Positions 24,938-33,243 of a stretch of 43,384 bases of DNA are shown here, piece after piece. The stretch is taken from NCBI RefSeq assembly GCF_016792905.1, contig NZ_JAEULP010000080.1, positions 1 through 43,384 of the forward strand, in the 5' to 3' direction. The DNA is from Tabrizicola sp. (GTDB lineage: Bacteria > Pseudomonadota > Alphaproteobacteria > Rhodobacterales > Rhodobacteraceae). How positions within the stretch are numbered: position 1 is the first letter of the stretch; every line of letters starts with the position of its first letter. Made by a program: the position numbers and the translations under genes. The notes beneath the pieces were generated by a model. That model was not told the origin of the DNA, did no database searches, and saw only the letters and a program-made list of their open reading frames with translations.

Positions 24938-26278
24938 ATGCGCCGCACTGGCCTTGCCCTTGGCGGTGTCTGCTCCGCCTGCGCGCTCCTGTCGTCCTCG
25001 GCCGTCCTGGCGCAGGACGGCGGGATACTTCTGACGTTCGGGATCGAGAACCGGCTTGAGATCGTCCGTAATGACGACCTTGCGGTTCCATCCAGCGGTA
25101 CCGATGTTGCCGACGTCACCGTGCTGTCGTTCGGGCTGATCAGCGAGACGGCGATTGACCGTCTTGCCTTCTCGGCATCGGGCGCGCTGATCGCCGAGAA
25201 CACCGCCGACAGTTCCGGGACCGCGCTGGATTTCGGCCGGGCCGCGGTGACGCTCGACTACCATCGCGAAGTGCCAGCGGCGGTGCTCGACGTTACTGCC
25301 ACTTTCCGGAACGACAATGTCGACGCTTTCGACGATCTGGAAGAGGATGACGAGACCGGGACCCGCACCGACCTTGGCGTGTCGGCACGACTTGAAACGG
25401 GCCGGACCTCCTCCATCGGCCTTGCCATGGGGGTGGCCCACGAAACCACCGACTACCAGGATACGGGCGATCCGGATCTGGTCGACTCCACCGAGACGCG
25501 CGCCGATTTCGCGGTGCTACTCCACGCGACCGAAACCACGACGGGCCGCGTGGGCCTGCGCTACCGTCATCGCGAGGAAGAAAGCGTCGGCGACTACAGG
25601 CTTGACGAACGGACCGCCTTTGCCGGACTGGACTACGCCGTCAGCGAGCGGCTCGATCTGTCCGCCGAGATCGGCTACGTCACCTCTGAGATTGAGGAAT
25701 TCGGCATCCTCGACAAGGCGGACGGTCCCGAACTCAGCCTCGGGCTGACCTATGACATGCCCGTCGGCATTGCGACGGCATTGTTTCGTGTCACCACCGA
25801 TGCCGACGAAGGCCAGCGCGAGACGTTCGAAATCGGCCGCGAGCTGGAAACCCCGGCGAACGTCATCTCGGCCCGGCTTGGCATCACCCATGCCGATCCG
25901 ACCGGCACCGACATGATCGGCAGCCTGAGCCTTCGTCACCCGCTGCCGGATGGCTCCATCGGTGTAAGCCTCGAACGCAGCGTCGCGTTTGACGATGATG
26001 ACGACGAGGAAGTCGTATCGTCGCGGGCCAGCGTGAACTGGGCAAAGTCGATCAACGACTTCTCGGCGATCTCGCTGGACATCAGCTACGAGTTGAGCGA
26101 CTCGCCGACCGAACGGATCGAACAGGTGACGCTCGGCGCGGGCTACAGCCACCGGCTGACCGACGCCTGGACCCTGGACAGCGGGATCGGCTATCGGGTT
26201 CGGCACGATGCCGACGGCCATTCTGAATCGCCGAACCTTTTCGTGGCGCTGAGCCGCGATTTCCAGTTCCGGCCCTGA
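24938..26278 (+). CDS. Outer-membrane beta-barrel protein of EPS locus
   Basis: The 446-residue product has a signal peptide (cut probably after VLA, residue 25) followed by alternating hydrophobic and polar stretches, many aspartate- and glutamate-rich turns, and a terminal strand ending SRDFQFRP. This is typical of a barrel inserted in the outer membrane. Position directly after the export-protein gene (seven-base gap) matches the outer-membrane protein of XrtA/PEP-CTERM-type EPS loci, so it may form the outer-membrane exit. Acidic loops such as DDDDEE and LEEDDE may face the outside. No enzymatic motif is visible. A strong terminator ends the operon. Confidence 0.75.
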   Translation: MRRTGLALGGVCSACALLSSSAVLAQDGGILLTFGIENRLEIVRNDDLAVPSSGTDVADVTVLSFGLISETAIDRLAFSASGALIAENTADSSGTALDFGRAAVTLDYHREVPAAVLDVTATFRNDNVDAFDDLEEDDETGTRTDLGVSARLETGRTSSIGLAMGVAHETTDYQDTGDPDLVDSTETRADFAVLLHATETTTGRVGLRYRHREEESVGDYRLDERTAFAGLDYAVSERLDLSAEIGYVTSEIEEFGILDKADGPELSLGLTYDMPVGIATALFRVTTDADEGQRETFEIGRELETPANVISARLGITHADPTGTDMIGSLSLRHPLPDGSIGVSLERSVAFDDDDDEEVVSSRASVNWAKSINDFSAISLDISYELSDSPTERIEQVTLGAGYSHRLTDAWTLDSGIGYRVRHDADGHSESPNLFVALSRDFQFRP

Positions 26279-26301
26279 TGGCTGACTGACGCTGACAGAA
26301 G

Positions 26302-26328
26302 GGCGGCCAGCACGTCTGGCCGCCTTTG
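26302..26328. terminator. Intrinsic terminator between convergent genes
   Basis: A perfect 9-bp stem, GGCGGCCAG (26302-26310) with CTGGCCGCC (26316-26324), encloses a 5-base loop and is followed by TTTGTG on the plus strand. It lies between the barrel gene and the convergent glycosyltransferase; on the minus strand CTTCTG follows, so it may work both ways. Confidence 0.8.
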
Positions 26329-26332
26329 TGCA

Positions 26333-27313
26333 TTAGGGTCGCGCCTTTCCGGACCCAACCAGTTGCCGGGCGGCATGACCGCTCAGGTCGCGCAGGAAAT
26401 GCGGCGGACCGGCGGGAATCTTCGGCTGGGCCAGGCGCCGTACCTGAAGGATCAGCCCGCCCGCCAGATGCGCAATCGTCGCTGCAACCGCCCGCGGCGT
26501 TCCGCCTGATTTCCGGAAGTAGTACCAGCGGCTGTCAAACCAGTATCCCGGCACCCGTTTCCAGGTCTTCATGCCTGTCGAGACCGAACCGATATGCTCC
26601 ACGCGGCTTTCGCGAACGAAATGCGTGGGCCAACCTGCTTCGGCTGCCCGGCGGCAGAGGTCGGTTTCCTCGAAATAGAGAAAGAAGGTCTCGTCGAAGT
26701 CGCCGATCTCGCGCAGCACCACGTCGCGGATCATCATGCTTGCCCCGGCGAGCCAGTCCACCGGACCGGTGGCATCGGGCACGCCGATTGCCACCGAACG
26801 CCCGGCCAGCAGCCGCGAGATCGGCCCGGTCCGTGCCGCGCCCTCGAACTCGGACGCGACCGAGGGGAATCGGAAGCAGGTGACATGCGGCTCACCGTCG
26901 GGACCATGGATGTAGCTTCCCGCGATCCCGACCGTCGGGTGCCGTTGCAGATAGTCCAGCAGCAGGCGGATCGCATCCGGTGCCGGAAAGGCGTCCGAGT
27001 TCAGGATGTAGACATAGTCCGGGCGGCTGCCGTCGGGCAGGCCCAGCCGGATACCCACGTTGTTTCCCGCACCGAAGCCGCCGTTCCGCCCGGATTGCAC
27101 CACGCGAAACCGCGGGCGGTCCTTCAGGGCGTCGCGCATGCGTTCGAACGACCCGTCACCGGAATCGTTGTCGACGACCACGATGCCGCCCGCGACCCCC
27201 TCCATCGCGCGTTCGGCCGCATCTGCGGCGCGCAGCGTCATTTCGGCGGTGCGCCAGTTCAGAAGGACGGTCAGAACCGTCGGGTTTGCAATGGGTTCGC
27301 TCACACTGTCCAT
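26333..27313 (-). CDS. Glycosyltransferase family 2, rhamnosyltransferase-like
   Basis: The 326-residue enzyme has a GT-A fold typical of family 2: TVLLNWRTAEMTL at the N-terminus, VVVDNDSGDGS, SGRNGGFGAGNNVGI, then YILNSDA at the metal-binding DxD position. A later GDFDETFFLYFEETDLCRR matches bacterial rhamnosyltransferase-like enzymes. It should add one sugar to the lipid-linked repeat unit on the cytoplasmic face. The ATG lies 11 bases after the stop of the WecG-like gene, so the two form a minus-strand operon. In-frame codons further upstream fall inside that gene and are rejected. Sugar donor unknown. Confidence 0.88.
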   Translation of the reverse strand: MDSVSEPIANPTVLTVLLNWRTAEMTLRAADAAERAMEGVAGGIVVVDNDSGDGSFERMRDALKDRPRFRVVQSGRNGGFGAGNNVGIRLGLPDGSRPDYVYILNSDAFPAPDAIRLLLDYLQRHPTVGIAGSYIHGPDGEPHVTCFRFPSVASEFEGAARTGPISRLLAGRSVAIGVPDATGPVDWLAGASMMIRDVVLREIGDFDETFFLYFEETDLCRRAAEAGWPTHFVRESRVEHIGSVSTGMKTWKRVPGYWFDSRWYYFRKSGGTPRAVAATIAHLAGGLILQVRRLAQPKIPAGPPHFLRDLSGHAARQLVGSGKARP

Positions 27314-27324
27314 CCTGGATGCCT

Positions 27325-28119
27325 TCACTCGGCAGTGCCCTGCTTCCGCGCGCTGCGGGATGCCAGCGCCTGCCCGGTCAGCGAGGGCAGCACAAGCGCG
27401 CAGTCGAGGTAGCGCCGGGCAAGCCGACGCGGATTCGACAGCATCCGCCACAACCATTCCATCGCGATCCTGCGCACCCAGACCGGCGCGCGGGTCTGAT
27501 GCCCGGCGATGAAGTCGAGCCCCGCCCCGATCGACAGGAAGCCCAGCTGCGGATGGCGTGCCAGCCCGCGGGCGGCCAGCACTTCCTGCTTCGGCGCCCC
27601 GAGCGCCAGAAGGCAGATGCGCGCACCGGACGCGGCGACCTGGTCCAGCAGCGCATCCGCTGCCGGACTTTCGGGGTCGAACCCGTAGGGCGGCGCCAGG
27701 CAGGCCGCGACCACCAGCCCCGGATGGTCCGCCTTGAGCTGCGCAGCGGCCGCCTGCAGCACCGTCTCGGTCGAGCCGAGGAAAGCCAGTGGCGTGCCCA
27801 TCCGGGCGGCCAGGTCGGCGACCGGCGTGATGAGTTCCGAACCGGGAACGAGGCTCACCTCCGGACGTCCGGCCAGGCGCGCAAGCCAGACGACCGGATT
27901 GCCATCCGCCACGACGTGACTGTGCGCCCGGTAGGCGCGCAGGAAATCGGCATTGCGGCGCATCTTCACGATATGGTCCAGGTTCAGCGTCGCGATGGCA
28001 AAGCCCCGCCCTTCCGCAAGGCAGCGGGCGATGTCATCCAGAAGGCTCGCGCTGTCGGGAAAGTTGATCATGTCCGACGGAAGGCCAAGCCCGGTCGGAG
28101 ACATCGTTCCATGCGTCAT
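27325..28119 (-). CDS. WecG/TagA/CpsF family glycosyltransferase
   Basis: The 264-residue protein carries the hallmarks of GT family 26: ATLNLDHIVKMRRN, VADGNPVVWLARL, SLVPGSELI, FLGSTETVL and LLALGAPKQEVLA. Family members transfer ManNAcA, ManNAc or related sugars to lipid-linked acceptors at the membrane. The ATG at 28119 is chosen because AGGA lies about six bases before it; an ATG two codons earlier would leave no spacing. It is first of a two-gene minus-strand operon; a candidate promoter lies about 135 bases upstream. Its sugar cannot be told. Confidence 0.88.
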   Translation of the reverse strand: MTHGTMSPTGLGLPSDMINFPDSASLLDDIARCLAEGRGFAIATLNLDHIVKMRRNADFLRAYRAHSHVVADGNPVVWLARLAGRPEVSLVPGSELITPVADLAARMGTPLAFLGSTETVLQAAAAQLKADHPGLVVAACLAPPYGFDPESPAADALLDQVAASGARICLLALGAPKQEVLAARGLARHPQLGFLSIGAGLDFIAGHQTRAPVWVRRIAMEWLWRMLSNPRRLARRYLDCALVLPSLTGQALASRSARKQGTAE

Positions 28120-28254
28120 TGCCATTCCTGATCGCCGTATCCACCGCGCTGCGACACCCAAGCGACACGACCGTCAGCGCACCGCGTCCATCCACGGCAC
28201 CACCTTGGATGACCACCGTTCCGGACGCCCGCCTGGTCCTTGAGCAGCCGAATC

Positions 28255-28282
28255 TCTAATGGAAAATTGCATTGCGGTCCAA
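28255..28282 (-). promoter_or_regulatory. Candidate promoter of the wecG-like operon
   Basis: On the minus strand TTGGAC (28282-28277) and ATTAGA (28260-28255) are separated by 16 bases in an AT-richer patch of the divergent region. It would leave a leader of about 130 bases. Confidence 0.35.
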
Positions 28283-28360
28283 GGCTTTCGCCTTTGCTGC
28301 CTTGATCCCACTCCGCTTTTCGTTCAGCATTGGCCACTTGCTTGCACCTGGACAACACTT

Positions 28361-29200
28361 TTGACGACCCTTCGCGATATTAGCGTGATCATCCCCGCCC
28401 ATGACGAGGAAGCATGGCTGGATCGCTGCATGAATTCCCTGATGCAACAGGACGATTCCGCGCGGTCCGTCGAGATCATCGTTGTCGCGAATGCCTGCAC
28501 CGATCACACGGCAGACATCGCGCGCGGCTATGGTCCGGCGGCCGAAAGGCGGGGATGGGCGCTCCGCGTGATCGAGGTTCCGCAGGGCGGCAAGCTCAAC
28601 GCGCTGAACCTTGGCGACGCTGCGGCGCAGGGGCGAAGCCGGATGTATCTTGATGCCGACATCACCTGCGATGCCGACTTGCTTGGTCAGATATGCACTG
28701 CGCTGTCGGTCGATGTCCCGCGCTATGCGACCGGAACCCTGGCCATCGCGCGGGCCAGGTCCTGGGTCACGCGCTGCTACGCCTCGGTCTGGCGCCGCCT
28801 GCCCTTTGTCCGGGGGGGCGCAGTCGGCGCGGGGCTTTTTGCGGTGAACCCGGGCGGTCGGCAGCGCTGGACGGCGTTTCCGGCGATCATCTCGGATGAC
28901 ACCTTCGTCCGCCTGCAGTTTTCAGCCGCGGAACGGGTCGAGGTTCCCGCCCGCTATCACTGGCCCATGGTCGAAGGCTTCGGAAACCTTGTCCGGGTGC
29001 GCCGACGTCAGGATGCCGGCGTGACCGAATTGCGCCACCGCTACCCGGCGCTGTTCCGGAACGAGGCCAAGGCACCGCTGACCATTCCGGGCCTTCTCGG
29101 GATCGCCCTGCGCGTGCCAATGGGGTTCCTCGTGTACATGGCGGTTCACATTGCCGTCCGCCTGCGCCCGGCGACGGGCGAATGGACACGCGGGCGCTAG
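28361..29200 (+). CDS. Glycosyltransferase family 2
   Basis: The 279-residue enzyme starts with a GT-A core: ISVIIPAHDEEAWLDRC, EIIVVANACTDHTADIA, VPQGGKLNALNLG, then YLDADIT at the DxD position. A C-terminal hydrophobic segment (TIPGLLGIALRVPMGFLVYM) probably anchors it to the membrane. It should extend the EPS repeat unit. The start is uncertain: TTG at 28361 gives a normal family N-terminus but a weak ribosome site, whereas an ATG at 28259 would add 34 residues whose third positions are AT-rich and which do not look coding. It lies 21 bases before a GT4 gene on the same strand, probably cotranscribed. Confidence 0.8.
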   Translation: MTTLRDISVIIPAHDEEAWLDRCMNSLMQQDDSARSVEIIVVANACTDHTADIARGYGPAAERRGWALRVIEVPQGGKLNALNLGDAAAQGRSRMYLDADITCDADLLGQICTALSVDVPRYATGTLAIARARSWVTRCYASVWRRLPFVRGGAVGAGLFAVNPGGRQRWTAFPAIISDDTFVRLQFSAAERVEVPARYHWPMVEGFGNLVRVRRRQDAGVTELRHRYPALFRNEAKAPLTIPGLLGIALRVPMGFLVYMAVHIAVRLRPATGEWTRGR

Positions 29201-29221
29201 GCAGGAAAGGATCGGAACACC

Positions 29222-30457
29222 GTGACGAATGCCGGGCCGATCGCCTATCTCACCGGGGACTACCCGAAGATCTCGCACACGTTCATCCTGCGCGAGGTCC
29301 AGCAGTTGCGCGCCCGGGGAGTGGAGGTCATTCCCTGTTCGATCCGCAGGCCCGCGCCCGCCGATTTGCCGGGCCGCGAGGAACAGGACGAGGTTGCGCG
29401 CACCTTCTACGTCAAAGCCGCCGCAAAGAACCCGCTGCGCACCCTCGCGGCGCATGGCCGGGCCTTCCGGCGCTCACCTGCAACCTGGGCAAAGACCCTC
29501 GCCCTCGCCATCCGGATGCGGTCCCCGGGGTTGAAAGCCCTGATCTGGCAGCTGTTCTACTTCCTTGAGGCCGGTGTCCTGGCCGACCACCTGCGTCGCA
29601 ACAAAGTGCAGCACCTGCACAACCATTTCGGCAACTCCAGCTGTTCGGTCGCCGTCCTTGCTGCCGAACTGGCCGGCATCCCCTTCAGCTTCACCGAACA
29701 TGGCCCCGCGATCTTCTTCGAGGTCGACCGCTGGGCGCTGCCGGAAAAGATCGCCCGCGCCAGGTTCGTCGTCGCGATCACGCATTTCTGCCGGTCGCAG
29801 CTGATGCTGTTCTCCGACCCGAAGCATTGGGGCAAGATCGCCATCGTCCACTGCGGCGTCGATCCGGCGGCCTATCGTCGCGATCCGGGCGGAACCGGCA
29901 AGCGCGTGGCCTTCGTCGGCAGGCTCGACCCGGTGAAGGGCGCGCTGCTTCTGGTGGAAGCAATGGCCGAAGTGCTGAAAGTCCACCCCGACGCCACGCT
30001 GACCCTTGCCGGCGACGGCCCCGCCCGCGCCCCCGCCGAGGCCCGGACGAGGGAGCTTGGCATTTCAGCGGCGGTGCGCTTCGCGGGCTTCATGACCCAG
30101 GGCCAGGTTGCCGATCTCCTGGCCACCTCCGACATGCTGGTCCTGCCCTCCTTTGCCGAGGGTTTGCCGGTGGTCTACATGGAAGCGCTTGCCTCGCTCA
30201 TCCCGGTCGTGGCCAGTCGTGTCGCCGGGGTGCAGGAACTGGTCGAGGATGGCGTCACCGGCTACACCGTGCCGCCGGGCGACATCGCCTCCATCCTTGA
30301 CCGCATCCTGCGGCTGATGGCGAACCCCTCCGCCGCGCAGGCCATGGGCGAGGCGGGGCGCAAGGCCGTGGAAGCCGGTTTCGACATTTCCCACGAAGGG
30401 GCCTGGCTCGCGCAAATCTTCCGGCAAGGCGGGCCCGAGGGCAAGCTGCGGCCCTGA
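29222..30457 (+). CDS. Glycosyltransferase family 4
   Basis: The 411-residue protein is a GT-B retaining glycosyltransferase. The N-terminal half has YLTGDYPKISHTFILREVQQL and HLHNHFGNSS. The C-terminal GT1/4 domain begins near residue 220 (RVAFVGRLDPVKGALLLVEAM), continues with LTLAGDGP and LGISAAVRFAGFM, and has the donor-binding FAEGLPVVYMEALA with the E-x7-E pattern. A GTG start at 29222 is used; GGAAC sits just before it. It follows a GT2 gene by 21 bases. Colanic-acid-type WcaL-like enzymes start in a similar way, but the donor sugar cannot be told. Confidence 0.9.
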   Translation: MTNAGPIAYLTGDYPKISHTFILREVQQLRARGVEVIPCSIRRPAPADLPGREEQDEVARTFYVKAAAKNPLRTLAAHGRAFRRSPATWAKTLALAIRMRSPGLKALIWQLFYFLEAGVLADHLRRNKVQHLHNHFGNSSCSVAVLAAELAGIPFSFTEHGPAIFFEVDRWALPEKIARARFVVAITHFCRSQLMLFSDPKHWGKIAIVHCGVDPAAYRRDPGGTGKRVAFVGRLDPVKGALLLVEAMAEVLKVHPDATLTLAGDGPARAPAEARTRELGISAAVRFAGFMTQGQVADLLATSDMLVLPSFAEGLPVVYMEALASLIPVVASRVAGVQELVEDGVTGYTVPPGDIASILDRILRLMANPSAAQAMGEAGRKAVEAGFDISHEGAWLAQIFRQGGPEGKLRP

Positions 30458-30582
30458 TGCCGACCAGAGACCCGCAAACCGGACCGCGCTGGCAAACAGG
30501 GAAGGCCCGGTGCCGGGAAAGGTGCGCGCCTTGCCGTCCCCCGGGGTCGACCGGCCCGTCAGGCCATGACCTCGGGGGCCTG

Positions 30583-31554
30583 TCACTTGTATTCGATCAG
30601 CGCCGCACGACGGCGCAAGAGCCGGTTTAGCCAGAACTGCAAGACACCGATGGCTTCGGGAAACTTCCCCAGCACCAGGAAGAAGGCGCGCTCCAGACCA
30701 AACCGCCGCTGAAGCCGCAGGACCTGCACCGGATAGGCGGCAAGGATCAGCGCCGCCCAGGGGCTGAAGAACATGCCCAGAAGGCCCGTCACCGGCAACC
30801 CAAGTCCCCAGGCCAGCGCCCGCCGGGTTTCGGCAACCCAGTGGAACTCCGGCGCCGCGCCGTGCATGGCCGCGCCTTCGGCAAAGGCGAATCCCGCGCG
30901 CCGCGTGCGCTTCCACCATTGCCCGATCCGGTACATCGCCGCATCGTGCAGGGTCATTTCCGCATCAAGCCGCCAGATCCGCCATCCGGCCGCCCGCAGC
31001 CGCAGGCAAAGCTCTGGCTCCTCGCCAGCGATCAGCGCATCGTCGTAGCCCCCGACCTGCCGCACCGCCGCACTGCGCATCAGCGCATCGCCGCCGCAGG
31101 CCTTTGCCTCTCCCGGCGGCGTATCCCATTCGGCATCGCATAGCCGGTTCCAGACCGACGCCTCGGGATGCATTTCGCGCCGTCGGCCGCAGACGACAGC
31201 CACCTCTGGCTGCGCCGCCAGAAAAGCGCGGGCCGCCGGCAACCAGCCCGGCTGCACGAGGCAGTCTCCGTCGACGAACTGCACGAACTCGGGGGTGCCC
31301 TCTTCCAGAAGCCTCGCAAAACCCGCGTTGCGCGCCCGCGCCGCCGTGAACGGGATCGACGTATCCAGTGCAACCACCACGGCGCCCGCCCTTCTGGCCG
31401 CCGCCACACTACCGTCGGTCGAGCCGGAATCGACATAGACCAGCGGCCAGACCCCGGAGGAGAGCGACTCAAGGCAGGCCACGAGCCTTGCGCCTTCGTT
31501 GCGACCAATGACCACCGCGCCAATACTGCCCGCCGCCAAATCACGCTGTATCAA
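30583..31554 (-). CDS. Glycosyltransferase family 2 (membrane-associated)
   Basis: The 323-residue enzyme has a GT-A core: GAVVIGRNEGARLVACLESL, VYVDSGSTDGSVAAA, ARNAGF, QFVDGDCLV (DxD), then GEEPELCLRLRAAGW. The last 80 residues are hydrophobic and basic (LALILAAYPVQVLRL-like region, then LNRLLRRRAA), suggesting membrane attachment. The start appears to be TTG at 31554, since GGAAG lies six bases before it and no ATG or GTG fits. It is convergent with the GT4 gene and divergent from the polymerase gene. A 6-bp inverted repeat (CAGGCC/GGCCTG, 30560-30582) abuts its stop but has no T-run. Confidence 0.87.
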   Translation of the reverse strand: MIQRDLAAGSIGAVVIGRNEGARLVACLESLSSGVWPLVYVDSGSTDGSVAAARRAGAVVVALDTSIPFTAARARNAGFARLLEEGTPEFVQFVDGDCLVQPGWLPAARAFLAAQPEVAVVCGRRREMHPEASVWNRLCDAEWDTPPGEAKACGGDALMRSAAVRQVGGYDDALIAGEEPELCLRLRAAGWRIWRLDAEMTLHDAAMYRIGQWWKRTRRAGFAFAEGAAMHGAAPEFHWVAETRRALAWGLGLPVTGLLGMFFSPWAALILAAYPVQVLRLQRRFGLERAFFLVLGKFPEAIGVLQFWLNRLLRRRAALIEYK

Positions 31555-31733
31555 TCTGCGCTTCCAGACTTCCGGTCCATTTCATTGCAAGAAGCACAGA
31601 TTCCGCCTGTCTCCAAGGGAAAGCGGGATCGCGCTTCTGCACGATCCGGCGTGATTGTGCACGCGGATTGCATTTTCCTCGACCGCCGAACCCGCTACAA
31701 CCGGATCAACCCCTTTCCGCAAGGCCCGTCGGT

Positions 31734-33236
31734 ATGCCGAACATCGTTGCCTATCTGGCGCTTTTCATCTGGCCCATTGTCGCGATCGTGCTGTTCCGGC
31801 TGTTGCCGCTCCAGAAGGCCCTGGTCTGGACGATCATCGGCGGATACCTGCTGTTGCCCACCGCCACCTACATAAAGTTCCCTATGGTGCCACCGATCGA
31901 CAAAACGCTGGTGGCCAGCCTTCCGGCACTGCTCCTCTGCTTCCTGATGGCTCCGCCGCAGCCGCCGAACCCGGCAGCTTCGGCCCGATCCGGGCGGCAT
32001 GTTCTGCTTTTTCTGTTCGCGGTCGTGATCACCTCGCCGGTGCTGACCGTGATACAGAATACCGCACCGGTCATCGACGGCCGCACTTACCTGCCCGGCC
32101 TGCGCCTGTACGATGCGATGAGCATAATCTCGGACACTCTGGTGTCGCTCATCCCGCTCTGGCTTGGCCTGCGCTACCTGAACTCGCGCGCGGGGCTGAA
32201 CGCCATCCTCCAGGTTCTGGCGATCAGCGGCCTGGCCTATACCATCCCGATCCTCTTCGAGGTGCGCTTCAGCCCGCAACTGCACACCTGGATCTATGGC
32301 TTCTTCCCGCACAGTTTCCAGCAGCACATGCGCGAGGACGGCTTCCGCCCGGTGGTCTTCCTGTCGCACGGGCTTCTGATCGGTATCTATCTCTGCATCG
32401 CGACGCTCGCCGCCGTCACGCTTTTTCGTGAGGCCCGGCGCGAGGGGCGCCCCACGGTCTACTGGCTCCTGGCGACGTTTTGGCTCCTGGGGGTGCTGTT
32501 CGTGTCAAAGAACTTCGGCGCGATGATCATAGCGCTGGTGCTGACGACGGCGATCTTCCTGCTCGGACGTCGACCGCAACTCATCATCGGGCTGGCGGTC
32601 GCGACCGTGGTCATGTTCTACCCGATATTGCGCGGAGCGGGCTGGATTCCCGTCGACGCTGTCTATGACTACGTGCAGTCGATCGATACCGAGCGCGCCG
32701 CCTCGCTGAAGTTCCGGCTGGACAACGAGGAGGCCGTCCTGTTGCGCGCCAGCGAAAAACCTCTGCTCGGCTGGGGAACCTGGGGACGCGGGCTGTTGCA
32801 CGATCCGAATACCGGCGCACTGACCAGCGTCGTCGATGGCATCTGGCTCCTGGTGATCTGCGGCTTCGGCTGGCTTGGCTATTTCGGCCGATTCGGGCTC
32901 TTGACCGCGCCGATCCTGTTGTTCGCCCTCAGGCGTCGGTCGGTGGGTGATTCCTTCATTCCCTTCGGCCTGATCGTCACGCTCAGCGCCACGCTGATCG
33001 ACCTCCTGCCGAATTCGGGGTTGGTCAACTATGTCTGGCTCATGGCGGGCGCGGTGGCGGGCCACGTCCTGTGGTGGCGGGGCCCCGAAGCCGAGGCGGC
33101 AGCCAGGAGTGGCGCTGTCGGGCAAGCCGACATGCAGCCCTTTGGCGCACCGCCCCGTGCGGCCTGGTTGATGCCTGACACCGGACCGACCGGCAGGGAA
33201 GGCCGCCACGACCACCGGACGGGCGGCCGACGCTGA
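31734..33236 (+). CDS. O-antigen/EPS polymerase or ligase-like membrane protein
   Basis: The 500-residue protein is very hydrophobic, with about ten to twelve membrane helices spread from residue 4 to about 450. A large periplasmic loop contains the ERAASLKFRLDNE and EKPLLGWGTWGRG stretches; the latter resembles the conserved region of the Wzy/WaaL (O-antigen ligase) family. It would polymerise lipid-linked repeat units in the periplasm. The ATG at 31734 is used because the hydrophobic N-terminus begins there. The last 45 residues are hydrophilic (QPFGAPPRAAWLMPD and RHDHRTGGRR) and end only seven bases from the convergent ABC gene. Family is fairly clear; polymerase is preferred over ligase because of the EPS context. 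Confidence 0.8.
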   Translation: MPNIVAYLALFIWPIVAIVLFRLLPLQKALVWTIIGGYLLLPTATYIKFPMVPPIDKTLVASLPALLLCFLMAPPQPPNPAASARSGRHVLLFLFAVVITSPVLTVIQNTAPVIDGRTYLPGLRLYDAMSIISDTLVSLIPLWLGLRYLNSRAGLNAILQVLAISGLAYTIPILFEVRFSPQLHTWIYGFFPHSFQQHMREDGFRPVVFLSHGLLIGIYLCIATLAAVTLFREARREGRPTVYWLLATFWLLGVLFVSKNFGAMIIALVLTTAIFLLGRRPQLIIGLAVATVVMFYPILRGAGWIPVDAVYDYVQSIDTERAASLKFRLDNEEAVLLRASEKPLLGWGTWGRGLLHDPNTGALTSVVDGIWLLVICGFGWLGYFGRFGLLTAPILLFALRRRSVGDSFIPFGLIVTLSATLIDLLPNSGLVNYVWLMAGAVAGHVLWWRGPEAEAAARSGAVGQADMQPFGAPPRAAWLMPDTGPTGREGRHDHRTGGRR

Positions 33237-33243
33237 CCCCGTA

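Noticed and set aside
28259-28360. N-terminal extension of the GT2 gene from an ATG at 28259
   Set aside because: Codon bias is lost in this stretch, it overlaps a candidate promoter, and the family domain starts just after 28361.
30560-30582. Inverted repeat CAGGCC/GGCCTG as a terminator of the GT2 gene
   Set aside because: The stem has only six pairs with an 11-base loop and no T-run follows it.
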